64,000 nucleotides of DNA from Kitasatospora sp. DSM 101779 (GCF_025655475.1 NZ_JAHTIK010000001.1:7716124-7780123); one strand, 5' to 3'. Counted from the stretch's first letter, positions 19,216-28,426 are shown. The notes: a model not told the origin generated them from the letters alone. Numbers and translations: made by a program.

Positions 19216-19566
19216 ATGAGCACCACCGCCATCGTCCTCGCCGTCCTCCTGGCCGGGATGTCCCTCCTGTTCGGGTCGGCGAAGCTTGCGGCAGTCCCCG
19301 CGATGCGCCAGGCCGCGGCCCACGTCGGCATGACCACGACCCACTACCGCCTGCTGGGCGCCCTGGAGGTGGCGGCAGCGGCAGGCCTGCTGCTCGGCCT
19401 GCGGATCACCGCGCTCGGCGCCGCCGCATCGGTCGGTCTGATCCTGCTCATGGCCGGAGCCGTCGCCGTCCACCTGCGCAGTGGCGACCCAGCCACCCGC
19501 TGCCTGCCGGCCGCCGTCGTAGGTGCCCTGGCCGCAGCCCATCTCGTACTGCTGGCCGGCAGCTAG
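19216..19566 (+). CDS. DoxX-family membrane protein
   Basis: A 116-residue four-helix membrane protein: a first helix TTAIVLAVLLAGMSLLFGSAKL, then LLGALEVAAAAGLLLGL, AASVGLILLMAGAVAVHL and ALAAAHLVLLAGS. The G-x-x-K after the first helix and the LGALEVAAAAGLL pattern are typical of the DoxX/DUF4870-like group. The role is uncertain; members occur in catabolic clusters, perhaps in redox or substrate passage. GAGAGGGAAG precedes the ATG. Confidence 0.75.
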   Translation: MSTTAIVLAVLLAGMSLLFGSAKLAAVPAMRQAAAHVGMTTTHYRLLGALEVAAAAGLLLGLRITALGAAASVGLILLMAGAVAVHLRSGDPATRCLPAAVVGALAAAHLVLLAGS

Positions 19567-19599
19567 CCGCCCGCACACCTCGGTCGCCGGTGTTCGGCA

Positions 19600-19884
19600 T
19601 GTCGCCGTGACCGTCCAGCCGTCGGCCGGGGACCCGAGGAGCATCAGGAGGCCGCCGAGAAGATCACCGCCGCGAGCGGTCTGCCGCTGGACGCGATCCG
19701 GGTCGGCCAGGTCGAGGGCGACTACCGCGACCTGCGCTCCACCTGCACCGCCGCCCGAGGTCACACACCCCAAGGCGCCGTCCTGGTGCGCCCCGACCGC
19801 TTCATCGGCCGGCGCGCCCACGGCGCGGGCACCGACCCGGTCGCCGAACCCGCCACCGCGCTGGACTCCCTCCTCGCCCGGTAG
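19600..19884 (+). pseudogene. C-terminal fragment of an FAD aromatic hydroxylase
   Basis: From about 19639 one frame reads HQEAAEKITAASGLPLDAIR, VGQVEGDYRDLRSTCTAARG and GAVLVRPDRFIGRRAHGAG, ending at a TAG at 19882. This is the thioredoxin-like C-terminal end of TfdB/PheA-type FAD monooxygenases, especially the LVRPDRFIAWR-like motif. The FAD- and substrate-binding domains are gone. A complete FAD hydroxylase of the same broad class stands 1.3 kb downstream, so this is probably a deleted relative. Confidence 0.72.
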
Positions 19885-20026
19885 GAACCGCTCACCGCCG
19901 TGCCACCCGGCCCGCCGACAGCCGCCGCAGTCGGCGGCCCGGGCCCGACCCTCACCCACGCCTCGCCCCCGGGCACCCGCACCACCGCCGCGACAGCTCG
20001 CACGGGCCGCAGGAAGGAATCCCCCC

Positions 20027-21178
20027 GTGAACGACCCGACATCCACCCCCGTCCCCACCGCCGACGCCCATCAGGGTCTGCACAGCGGACAGGGCGCCCT
20101 GCGCGGTGAGCACCCCGGCCGTGCGGCCCAGCCCGTCATCAAGGTGGTCGACCTGGCCTGGCTGGAGTTCACCAAGCCCGACCTGGACCGCGCGGAAGCC
20201 TTCGCCCACGACTTCGGGTTCACCACCGCCGCCCGTACCGATGACATCCTCCATCTGCGCGGCGCCCTGGCCGGCCCCCACTGCGTGGTGATCCGACGCG
20301 GCCCCGCCTCCCGGTTCATCGGCCCTGCGTTCCGCGCCGCCGACGCCGCCGACCTCGACCGGCTCGCCCGCGCCACCGGCCACAAGGTCCGCACTCTGAC
20401 CGAGTACGGCGGCGGCCGCGCCGTGGACCTGCTCGACCCCTCCGGCATCCCCGTCCGCGTCGTCCACGGCGTCACCGAGCAGCCCGCGCGACCGCTGCGG
20501 CAGCCCCTCGTCCTCAACACCGGTCCCACCACCGCAGTCGCCCGCATCAACGCCACCCAGCGCCCGCCCCGCAAGCCCTCCCAGGTACAGCGCCTGGGCC
20601 ACGTGGTGCTCTCCACCCGGGTCTTCCGACGTGCCCTGGACTGGTACCTGCACCACCTCGGCCTGATCGTCAGCGACTTCCTCTACCTGGACGGCCAGCG
20701 CGACCGCGGTCCCAGCATGGCCTTCCTCCGCTGCGACCGCGGCAGCGAACCCGCCGACCACCACACCCTGGCCATGCACCTGGGCCCCGACACGGGCTAC
20801 GTCCACTCCGCCTACCAGGTCGCCGACCTCGACGCGCTGGCCGCCGGCGGCGCGTACCTGCGCGAGCGCGGCTACCACCACTCGTGGGGCATCGGCCGGC
20901 ACATCCAGGGCAGCCAGATCTTCGACTACTGGCGCGACCCCGACCGCTTCATGCTCGAGCACTACGCCGACGGCGACGTCTTCGACAACACACTCGAACC
21001 CGGCTGGGCCGCGATGTCCGCCTCCGGCCTGGCCCAGTGGGGACCACCCGCCACTCGGGACTTCCTCGGCACCACCCCGTCGCCCAGGGCGTTCCTCCAG
21101 GCGATCTCCGCGCTGCGCGAGGACAACGAGATCGACCGCGCCCGTCTGCTGGGCCTGCTGAAAGCCCTGAGCAAGTGA
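20027..21178 (+). CDS. Extradiol ring-cleavage dioxygenase (VOC fold)
   Basis: A 383-residue two-domain vicinal-oxygen-chelate protein. The N-terminal domain starts with VIKVVDLAWLEFTKPDLDRA and looks degenerate. The C-terminal catalytic domain has ligand motifs QRLGHVVLSTRVF (His), HHSWGIGRHIQGSQIF (His) and RFMLEHYADGD (Glu). These are the type I extradiol dioxygenase positions, so it should open catecholic rings next to the diol using Fe(II). GTG start with AGGAAGGA upstream. The stop overlaps the next start (GTGA), coupling it to the hydroxylase gene. Confidence 0.87.
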   Translation: MNDPTSTPVPTADAHQGLHSGQGALRGEHPGRAAQPVIKVVDLAWLEFTKPDLDRAEAFAHDFGFTTAARTDDILHLRGALAGPHCVVIRRGPASRFIGPAFRAADAADLDRLARATGHKVRTLTEYGGGRAVDLLDPSGIPVRVVHGVTEQPARPLRQPLVLNTGPTTAVARINATQRPPRKPSQVQRLGHVVLSTRVFRRALDWYLHHLGLIVSDFLYLDGQRDRGPSMAFLRCDRGSEPADHHTLAMHLGPDTGYVHSAYQVADLDALAAGGAYLRERGYHHSWGIGRHIQGSQIFDYWRDPDRFMLEHYADGDVFDNTLEPGWAAMSASGLAQWGPPATRDFLGTTPSPRAFLQAISALREDNEIDRARLLGLLKALSK

Positions 21179-22857
21179 CCGCCACCATTCCTGACCGTGT
21201 GCCCGTCGTGGTGATCGGCGCCGGACCCACCGGGCTGACCGCCGCCACCCTCCTCGCCCGCCACGGCGTGCCCGCCCTGGTCCTGGAACGCCACCGCGCC
21301 CCGTATCCGCTGCCGCGCGCCGTCCACCTGGACGACGAGGTGCACCGCATCCTGCAGGCCATGGGTATTCATGACGCGTTCGGTGCGATCTCCCGTCCCA
21401 CCCGCGGCATGCGGCTGCTGGACGGCTCCCACCGGGTGCTGGCCGAGTTCCGCCGCGACAAGCCGTGCGGCCGCCACGGCTTTCCCGAAGCCAACATGTT
21501 CGACCAGCCCGAACTCGAGCGACTGCTGCGGGACAACCTCCGGCATCACCCGCTGGTCACGCTTCGCGGAGGCATCGAGGTCACCGCCGTGACCCCGCCC
21601 CCGCACGGCGGCGCTCCGGTACCGGTGATCTACCGGGACGAGGACACCGGCGTCTCCCGCACCGTCCGGGCCGACGCCGTCCTCGGATGCGACGGCGCGG
21701 GCAGCCTGGCCCGCGCCTCCATCGGCTCCCGGATGCAGGACCTCGCCAACCCCCAGCAGTGGCTGGTCGTCGACATCCGCTGCCGCCTGCCGCTGCCCGC
21801 CTGGGACGGCGTCCACCAGATCTGCGACCCGCGACGGGCGGCCACCTACATGCGAGTCGCCGAGGACCGCTACCGCTGGGAGTTCCGTCTGCGCACCGGC
21901 GAGCAACCGCAGGAGTTCACCGACCGCCGGCGCCTGCTCGCACTGATCGCCCCCTGGACGCCGGGCATCCCCGAGGAGGAACTGCACGTTCTGCGCACCG
22001 CCACCTACACCTTCCGCGCCCAGGTCGCCGACGGCTGGCGCCAGAGCCGCGTCTTCCTGCTCGGGGACGCCGCCCACCTCACCCCGCCCTTCATCGGACA
22101 GGGAATGGGCGCGGGGATGCGGGACGCCCACAACCTCGCCTGGAAACTCGCCCGAGTCCTCACCGGCCGCGCGAGCGAGGCCCTGCTCGACACCTACCAG
22201 GCCGAACGCCACCGCCACGCACAGCAGTTGATACGCACCGCCGTGGCCGTCGGCGCGATCATGACCGGCGGCGGAACAGGCACCGCACTGGCCCGCAAAG
22301 CCGTGCTGCCGGTCCTCTCCCGCCTGCCGGGTGCCTCCGGTCTCGTACTGTCCGCGGTCAGCCCACCGCTGAGACCGGGCCCCCTGGCCGGCTCCCGCCG
22401 TCCGGGCCACCCGCGCCCCGGGACACTGTGCCCCCAGCCGCTGCTCCCCGACGCCGACGGCACCCCGCGCCTGCTGGACGACCTGCTCGGCGAGGGCTTC
22501 GCCCTCCTGGCCACCACGCCGCTCAGCCCGGCCCTGCACGCGCTGGCGCGGACGCTGGACGCCCGCGTCCTCCACCTGCACGATCCCCGGCGACAAGAGC
22601 CCGGCACGCGCCGCGGCGCCGAGCACCGCGCCGAAACCGATCCGGGCACAAGGGCACTGGTCCGCTGGATGGGCACCGCGGGTGCCGTCCTGCTCCGCCC
22701 CGACCGGGTCGTCCTCGCCACCGCGGCCCGGCCCGGCCGCACCGGCACCACGTGCGGAGACGACCTCGCGGCCACCTCCGCGGCCTGGGCCGCCCTGCTG
22801 TGCAGCAGCGGCCGGACGGCCGAGGGCCCTCCAACCGTGGTCGCGGAACCACGGTGA
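21175..22857 (+). CDS. FAD-dependent aromatic hydroxylase (MhpA-like)
   Basis: A 560-residue class A flavoprotein monooxygenase. The dinucleotide fold is VVIGAGPTGLTAATLLARHG, the second motif VLGCDGAGSLARAS (near 175), and the FAD/ribityl motif FLLGDAAHLTPPFIGQGMGA (near 295), followed by MRDAHNLAWKLARVL. It closes with a thioredoxin-like C-terminal domain. The closest architecture is 3-(3-hydroxyphenyl)propionate hydroxylase MhpA, which adds the second ring hydroxyl ahead of extradiol cleavage. It is translationally coupled to the dioxygenase. Confidence 0.88.
   Translation: MTATIPDRVPVVVIGAGPTGLTAATLLARHGVPALVLERHRAPYPLPRAVHLDDEVHRILQAMGIHDAFGAISRPTRGMRLLDGSHRVLAEFRRDKPCGRHGFPEANMFDQPELERLLRDNLRHHPLVTLRGGIEVTAVTPPPHGGAPVPVIYRDEDTGVSRTVRADAVLGCDGAGSLARASIGSRMQDLANPQQWLVVDIRCRLPLPAWDGVHQICDPRRAATYMRVAEDRYRWEFRLRTGEQPQEFTDRRRLLALIAPWTPGIPEEELHVLRTATYTFRAQVADGWRQSRVFLLGDAAHLTPPFIGQGMGAGMRDAHNLAWKLARVLTGRASEALLDTYQAERHRHAQQLIRTAVAVGAIMTGGGTGTALARKAVLPVLSRLPGASGLVLSAVSPPLRPGPLAGSRRPGHPRPGTLCPQPLLPDADGTPRLLDDLLGEGFALLATTPLSPALHALARTLDARVLHLHDPRRQEPGTRRGAEHRAETDPGTRALVRWMGTAGAVLLRPDRVVLATAARPGRTGTTCGDDLAATSAAWAALLCSSGRTAEGPPTVVAEPR
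22834..22855 (+). terminator. Hairpin at the end of the aromatic cluster
   Basis: ACCGTGGT, a 6-base loop, then ACCACGGT: a perfect 8-bp stem overlapping the hydroxylase stop. No T-run follows, which is usual for high-GC terminators. Confidence 0.4.
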
Positions 22858-23185
22858 CGACGGCCGAGTCCGCATCCCCGACGCTTTCCGCCCGGGAAAG
22901 CGCCCGAGGAGAGTGCGCCGTACGACACCGGCGGCCTGCGCGAGCTCCTCCATCCTGGCGTTCGGGTCCGGCCGAGCTCACGGCAGAAGGCCGCCTCGAC
23001 CGGCTCTGCCACGCGTACGGCTGTCCGGTCCGCGTGACGCAGGAAGTGATCGTGCGGCCGGCCTCCGCGGTCGCGAGACACTGGGCGGTCGTCCCCGGCC
23101 AGCGGAGGAAACCCGTAGCTGCCAGCATGGGTAGGGAGTCCAATCGGTCGGCCAGTAGCCGACGTGGGCGGCAAGAGGGGCTGCC
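22858..23185. other. Intergenic stretch without a recognisable gene
   Basis: About 330 bases between the hydroxylase and the kinase-like gene. A 111-codon frame from a GTG at 22854 crosses it. It has no domain, is Arg/Ser/Pro-rich and lacks a ribosome binding site, so I do not call it. Confidence 0.5.
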
Positions 23186-23188
23186 GTG

Positions 23189-24151
23189 ATGGCTGGGACT
23201 GAGACGCGTACCCAGGTGACGGTCGTGACGAATCCACGCTCGGGCGGAGGCAAGGCCGCCCACTTCGACCTGATCAACCGGGCCGAGCGTATGGGCGCAC
23301 AGGTCTGGTCGACCAGTGCCGAGCACGACGCGACGTCACTCGCCAGGCTCGCGGTCCAGGAGGGGGCCGAAGTGCTGGCAGTCGCGGGCGGGGACGGAAC
23401 CGTATCGGCTGTGGCCGCCGTGGCCGCTGCCACAGATCGGCCGTTGCTGGTGGTCCCGGCAGGCACGCGCAACCATTTCGCCCGGGATCTCGGCCTCGAC
23501 ATCCGCAACCCGGTCTCCGCACTGAGCGCCCTGGTCGACGGTGTACCAACCCGTGTGGATCTCGGGTTGGTAGGCCCGCACACCTTCGTCAACAACGTGT
23601 CGTTCGGCCCCTACGCCGACGCACTGCTGGAGCCCGGGTACCGGGAGGACAAGGCGCGTACCATCGCTTCCGTCGCACCCGACTACCTCAGCGGGAGGCA
23701 ATGCGTCGAGGCCGATGTGGACACTCCGCAGGGAACCGTTCAGCTCCCCCAGGTCGTGTTGGTCTCCAACAACCCGTACCACATCGCCACTCCGCGCTAC
23801 CTGGGGCGCCGCTTCACGCTCACCTCAGGACTGCTCGGCGGCATCGTGCTCAAGCACCCGACCGACATGCCGCCGGACCTCCTGCGGCACCTTCGCGGCG
23901 AGCTACTGCGGCGGCAGCCTGGTCCACGTGCGCCGGGCGATGCGGTCATCGCCTGGACGGCGGACACCATCACCTTGCACGGCGGTGGGCGGCACCTACA
24001 GGCAGGGGTGGACGGCGAACCCGTCACGCTGCCTCTTCCCGTCACGTGCGAGGCCCGGCCGGGCGGACTGCGGGTGTTGCTACCGAGGGACCGACCAGGA
24101 ATCCCACGAGAGCCGATGCCCGGGCTCCCAAGAGCACCGCGTGACCACTGA
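23189..24151 (+). CDS. Diacylglycerol kinase-like lipid kinase
   Basis: A 320-residue protein of the DAGK catalytic-domain (YegS/DgkB-like) family. Motifs are VVTNPRSGGGKAAHF near the start, the nucleotide-binding VLAVAGGDGTVSAVAAVAAA near 70 and LLVVPAGTRNHFARDLGL near 95. FVNNVSFGPYA follows near 135, and the beta-sandwich second domain ends with TLHGGGRHLQAGVDGEPV. It should phosphorylate a lipid or sphingoid alcohol using ATP at the membrane. GAGGGG precedes the ATG. It stands alone between the aromatic cluster and a decayed permease. Confidence 0.85.
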   Translation: MAGTETRTQVTVVTNPRSGGGKAAHFDLINRAERMGAQVWSTSAEHDATSLARLAVQEGAEVLAVAGGDGTVSAVAAVAAATDRPLLVVPAGTRNHFARDLGLDIRNPVSALSALVDGVPTRVDLGLVGPHTFVNNVSFGPYADALLEPGYREDKARTIASVAPDYLSGRQCVEADVDTPQGTVQLPQVVLVSNNPYHIATPRYLGRRFTLTSGLLGGIVLKHPTDMPPDLLRHLRGELLRRQPGPRAPGDAVIAWTADTITLHGGGRHLQAGVDGEPVTLPLPVTCEARPGGLRVLLPRDRPGIPREPMPGLPRAPRDH

Positions 24152-24369
24152 GACATCGAACTCGGAGAACATTCCGGCACGCCCCGATTCAGAACCGCGT
24201 CACGCCAGGACGGTGGCCGGCCCCAGCCAACCACCTGAGCGGCGTACCACGGGGCGGTACCGTCAGAAGCGGCACCGCGGGTGACAGCGTGAACCCCCGC
24301 GCATCGCACCGCGTCCCCGGCCGGACGAGGAGACCGCAAGGGGAGCGTCTCGCCGCCCATCGGGGCGGG

Positions 24370-24860
24370 GGCGGGGCAACGGCGCGCGAACTGTGCCAGC
24401 TGGCGCCCGCCGGGCTGCGGCGGGCCGCGCTGCGCCGGCTGCCGCACTTCGGGAACGGGGACGGTGATCCGTTCGCGGCTGTGTTCGGCAGCCGGGCGGT
24501 TGACGCAGCGGGCCAGCGGCGCACCCAGACGCCGGTCTCCGTCCGGGAGCTCGACCAGCGGGACGCCCGCTGCCACGGCTCCCAGTCGCGGCGCAGCGCC
24601 TCGGCGGCCTGCCGGTCCTCCTCGTCGGTCGCGCTGTGGACGACGGTGACGGCCACCACGTCGTCACCGCGCGAGGCGGCCGCGCACAGCGCCTCCCGAG
24701 TGGGACGGGTGATGGCGTGGACGGGGACGACGACCGGCGAGCGCTGCGGCGCGGCGGGCTCCGGGATCCGGCCGAGCTCCAGCCGTTCGCCGATCCGCCC
24801 GTACGTGCGGTGGACCGCCTCGAAGAGCGGGACCAGCAGCGGCAGGGCCAGGCGATTGCC
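24370..24860 (-). pseudogene. APC-family permease, C-terminal remnant
   Basis: Read on the minus strand, pieces in different frames match the cytosolic tail of actinobacterial APC-type permeases: PLFEAVHRTYGRIGERLELG, VVVPVHAITRPTREAL, VVAVTVVHSATDEEDRQAAE, ALRRDWEPW, then after a frameshift GVPLVELPDGDRRLGAP and RITVPVPEV. The whole membrane part is missing. It is clearly broken and has no start. Confidence 0.75.
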
Positions 24861-24864
24861 TCAC

Positions 24865-24908
24865 GCTACCTCGGTGAACTTGGGCCGCTACCTCGGTGAA
24901 CTTGGGCC
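24865..24908. repeat. Tandem 22-base direct repeat
   Basis: A 22-base unit beginning GCTACCTCGGTGAAC and ending TTGGGCC occurs twice with no gap, at 24865-24886 and 24887-24908. It abuts the 5' end of the permease remnant and runs into a perfect hairpin at 24904. It marks a rearrangement scar or a slippage duplication. Confidence 0.85.
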
Positions 24909-24932
24909 CGCCACGACCAGCGTGGCGGGCCC
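24904..24932 (-). terminator. Perfect 12-bp hairpin after the lectin-enzyme gene
   Basis: GGGCCCGCCACG, loop ACCAG, CGTGGCGGGCCC. It lies about 50 bases beyond the stop of the minus-strand gene at 24984 and probably ends its transcript. It is equally symmetric for the other strand. Confidence 0.6.
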
Positions 24933-24983
24933 GGTGAGCATGAACGCGGCCCCGTCGTAGGGTGGCCGATCAGCTGCGGGTGG

Positions 24984-26834
24984 CTACTTGAGCGGCGTGC
25001 CGCCCGCGTTGCGGTACGCGATCGTCTTGTTGATCAGGTTCCCGCCGTCGGTCTCGGGCGTGGTCTGTTCCTGCCAGCCGGCGCCGAACAGGATGCCGCC
25101 AACGTGTGCGTCCGCCGCCTGGCTCAGGTGCGAGAAGAACCAGTCGACCTTGTCGTCCTTGTAGTGGTTGGGCGTGTTGTTCTGCGCCATGTTGCCCAGG
25201 GGGACCTGCCACAGGACCACCGGCTTGCCCACGGACTCGGTCATCGTCTTGTAGAACGCGAGCGCGGCGAAGCCCTTCTGGTCGTTCCAGTAGGTGTCCT
25301 TGCTGCCGTGGGCGGGCAGCGCGTACCAGCCCGCGTCGCGGTCGGTGACGTCGGTAACCAGGAAGTCGGCGTTCTTCGCCCCGAGGTCCGCGTAGTCCTT
25401 GACGCACTGCGGCGTGTTCTGCTGCCAGTCCCAGCAGGTGAGGTGCAGGCCGATGCCGGTGTTCGGCGCGTACTTGTGGCCCATCGAGATCAGGCATTGG
25501 GCCAGGCCGGCGGCGCTGTTCTCCTGCGATCCGCAGTCCGTCGGATTCGCGGCCTTGACCTGCGCGGCGACCTGGTGCGGGTTGCCGAGCGACCGGACGT
25601 AGCCCCAGAAGTCGGGCTCGAGGTCGATCATGTCGTGCGAGGTGCCGATCTTCTGGAGGAAGAAGCGGTAGTCGTTCAGGTAGCGGGTGAGCAGGTCGGC
25701 CCGGTTGATGGCCTGGACCTCGCCCGGACCGTCGCCCTGGCCCGCCGCGTCTCCGAGGTCGCGCAGCGAGTACCAGGTCCAGAGCTGCTTCTGCGGGCGC
25801 GACTTGCCCTGGTAGGTCATCTTGGTCGCATTGGCGTCCTTGTAGGTGATGAACGTGCCGGGCGCCGTGGTGCTGCCGGTCCAGCAGCCCCACCAGCCCG
25901 ACCACGCGGCATTGCAGCGGGCCGCCGTGTAGTAGTCCGACGAGGGCGCGGGCTGGCTGTGCACGTAGGCGTACCGCACGTCGAACGGCGCGGCGCTCGC
26001 CGAGGAGTCCTCCATCGCGCCGCCGATGAGCATCGTGGTGCTGCCCATGAGGGTCTTCGCCGAGCTGCCGCCTCCGGTGGTCGGGGGCGCCGGCGGCGTC
26101 GAGGCCGGGCGGGTGCTGGGGGCCTGGCTCGCCGGAGCGCTGCCGGCCGGCTTGGTGGGCGTGGTGGTGCTGCCGGAGCCGCCCGTGTTGCCGCCGCCGA
26201 CCGGGACGAGCTGCCACTGCTGCTGGGGGCCGTTCCAGTCGTGGTACTGGGCGAGATGGGCCCCGCTGGTCTTGGAGCCGCCAGGGACCTCGACGGCCAT
26301 GTTGCTGAAGCGGTTGATCAGACGCACGTAGCCGTCCGACGACTTCTCCAGGTGGAACTGCTGGTTGGCGCCGTTCAGGTCGCGCCACTGCACCAGCCCG
26401 GAGCCTTCGGTCTTCGACCAGCCGTAGTCGTCCAGCACCTTGCCGGAGTTCCGGTTCTGCAGCCGGTAGTTCCCGTCACCGGAGTCGATGAACTTCCACT
26501 GCTGGTTGGTCCCGCCGGTGCGGCTCCACTGCCCCAGCGGAGAGCCGTCGTACGTGGCGTACTCGAGGGCGTCCAGCGACTGGCCGGTGCTGCGGTTGAC
26601 CAGCGTGTACCAGGTGTTGGTGTCCACGGTTCCCGCCGAGGCCGTGTTGACCACGGCCACCGAGCCGCCCACGAGCGCCAGGCCGACGGCCGCCCACAGA
26701 CTCCGACGCTGGTAGAACCGACGGCGACGATGCGTCTGCCGCCGCCCCGGCTCGGCCGAGCGGAACAACGCGCGACCGCGGCGGGCGCGGCCGCCGGGTG
26801 ACGCCTCCGGCGACGTGGATGAGCGAGGGAACAT
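24984..26834 (-). CDS. Secreted ricin-lectin protein with unassigned TIM-barrel-like enzyme domain
   Basis: A 616-residue exported protein. A long basic N-terminus with an RRSLWA motif precedes a hydrophobic segment and an ASAG cleavage region near residue 68. Residues 70-195 form a ricin beta-trefoil (three QxW repeats: NQQWKF, NQQFHL, QQQWQL). A Thr/Pro/Ser linker (200-235) leads to a ~370-residue domain I cannot place. Its landmarks are HDMIDLEPDFWGYVR, GIGLHLTCWDWQQ, DFLVTDVTDRDAGWY and KPVVLWQVPLGNM, which recall a TIM-barrel glycosidase with acidic residues at strand ends. It is probably a polysaccharide-active enzyme bound to its substrate by the lectin. Start at 26834. Confidence 0.72.
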   Translation of the reverse strand: MFPRSSTSPEASPGGRARRGRALFRSAEPGRRQTHRRRRFYQRRSLWAAVGLALVGGSVAVVNTASAGTVDTNTWYTLVNRSTGQSLDALEYATYDGSPLGQWSRTGGTNQQWKFIDSGDGNYRLQNRNSGKVLDDYGWSKTEGSGLVQWRDLNGANQQFHLEKSSDGYVRLINRFSNMAVEVPGGSKTSGAHLAQYHDWNGPQQQWQLVPVGGGNTGGSGSTTTPTKPAGSAPASQAPSTRPASTPPAPPTTGGGSSAKTLMGSTTMLIGGAMEDSSASAAPFDVRYAYVHSQPAPSSDYYTAARCNAAWSGWWGCWTGSTTAPGTFITYKDANATKMTYQGKSRPQKQLWTWYSLRDLGDAAGQGDGPGEVQAINRADLLTRYLNDYRFFLQKIGTSHDMIDLEPDFWGYVRSLGNPHQVAAQVKAANPTDCGSQENSAAGLAQCLISMGHKYAPNTGIGLHLTCWDWQQNTPQCVKDYADLGAKNADFLVTDVTDRDAGWYALPAHGSKDTYWNDQKGFAALAFYKTMTESVGKPVVLWQVPLGNMAQNNTPNHYKDDKVDWFFSHLSQAADAHVGGILFGAGWQEQTTPETDGGNLINKTIAYRNAGGTPLK

Positions 26835-28410
26835 GTCGATGCTCTCTTTCAGCCGTTTCCTCTGACCAGACCGCCTGTCCGGACACCACCCAGTTGCCAC
26901 CGCCCCCGCAAGGGTTGCCGCGGACCGCGAACTTTTTTTCGGGCACCGCGCGCCGGTCGGCGATCACGTCGTCGGGCGGGGCTGTGGCCGGGGCGAAACG
27001 CAGCCGGCGTCCGGTCAGCCGGTCGTCGGCGGTGGGTAGGCGGTGGGTATGGGAGCCGGTCGGCCGGCGCGGCACCACCGCCGCACATCCGGGAGTTCCG
27101 CTGCGGGCCGGACGGTGTGCGAGGCGATCGATGGTCGAACCCGGCAGGGGTTGCTCACCCGGCCGCGACCACAGGAGGCCGGCGGGTTCGCGACCCGCCC
27201 ACCTGTCCCGACTGACGCCGCGAAACGGACGCCACCTCACTTATCGCCCTCTTGAGAAGGCGCATCCTGCTGGCGGTCTGCCAGGCACGGCTGTTCCTGC
27301 GGCGCTTGGGGTGGGGGAAAGTCACGAGCGGTCAGCCTGCCGACGGGTGGGGGAGGAGTGGGCGCGTGGCCCTGCGCCACCGACCGCGAAGGGGTCGGTC
27401 GACGGCAGCGGGTTGGCGAACGCGGCCCGGATCCACGGTCGTTCGGACTCGCCGACGGCGGCAGTGCGTTGGCCGTGCGCGCCGATGGAGTGGCTGTACG
27501 AACAGCAGGACCGAGCATTCCCAGCGCCAGGGCCCGGCCTGGTCCAGCGTCGGCGGTGGCGTCCACGGCCGGGGCGCGGTGGGGTCCTTCTTGCTACCGG
27601 GGTGCTCCTCGCTGCGGCCCGGTCGTGCCCGCACCGGGAACTGTCGCCCCGTCATCGGGACCACCCCAGTTGCCGCCGTCGCCTGAACGGTTCTCGCGAG
27701 GCGCACCGGTCGTCCGCGCTCTGGAGGCATGGGCAGGACTGCGCCGCCTCGGTCATGAAAGTCGGTGCAGCCGTCTTGACGTGCTGGGGCGGGCAGGTAT
27801 TGACTCCGCTCACACCCGGAAGCTCATCTGCCTCCCATCAGGAGGGCATGCTTCGACCCCTGGATTGTTAGCGTTAACACTTCTGCGGAGCTGAACTGTG
27901 TGGCCATTCGTCGGCACCCACCCTGCCGGACAGCCGCAGTGCTCACCGCCCCCGGCGGCGCGCGTGGGTCCGCCGGGGCATCGCCTCCGGTGGTCTGCAC
28001 GTTCACCGGCATCGCGGCAGCATGTCGGACGTGCCCAGCGGGCAGCGTGGCGGCCTCCAGGGCACTGGCGGCTCCTGGACGCTGATCAACATCGTCACCA
28101 AAGGCTCCGGCGCCCCGCCGGAGGTCGGACCGCCCACGGCACCAGGACGGCAGTCCGGGACTCCAGCGGCGGCGCCGGGCCGGCACCGGAATCTCAGGTG
28201 AGCTGATCCGGGGGCGCATGTGCCCCTGCCGACTCCCTTGGCCTCCGCCCGGAAAGCCATCGCGAGGCGCCGGGGGAACATGACACACCCACCACCACAA
28301 CGCGGCCCGACACACATCACGACGGCGGGGCTTCGACGTCCGACGGTCAGCGGCGAGGATCCCTCGCCGGCCGATCGCACCCCTGGTGCGCACCGTCTCG
28401 GGCAGCACGC
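26835..28410. other. Long intergenic region, possible debris of a lost gene
   Basis: About 1.6 kb without a credible gene. Frames on both strands lack domains. Around 28040-28110 one plus-strand frame reads GGLQGTGGSWTLINIVTKGS, which looks protein-like but I cannot name it. A LacI-type operator candidate lies at 27865-27880, ahead of this piece. The likeliest reading is a deleted secreted-enzyme gene of which only the control site and a scrap remain. Confidence 0.4.
27865..27880. promoter_or_regulatory. LacI-type operator candidate (orphan)
   Basis: TTGTTAGCGTTAACAC differs at two of 16 positions from the operator-like sequence at 44341 and at three from the one at 28411. No intact gene follows within 580 bases. 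Confidence 0.4.
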
Positions 28411-28426
28411 ATGTTAACGATCACAA
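28411..28426. promoter_or_regulatory. LacI-type operator upstream of the GH62 gene
   Basis: ATGTTAACGATCACAA, whose reverse complement TTGTGATCGTTAACAT differs by one base from the site at 44341. The TTAACGnTCA core is typical of LacI/GalR family operators. It lies 56 bases before the GH62 start. Confidence 0.6.

Noticed and set aside
22854-23189. 111-codon frame after the aromatic hydroxylase
   Set aside because: No domain, no ribosome binding site and a Ser/Arg-rich composition; it also runs into the start of the next real gene.
27224-27900. Several 100-180 codon frames in the long intergenic region
   Set aside because: All are Arg/Pro/Gly/Ala-rich, overlap each other in several frames and lack start signals or domains.
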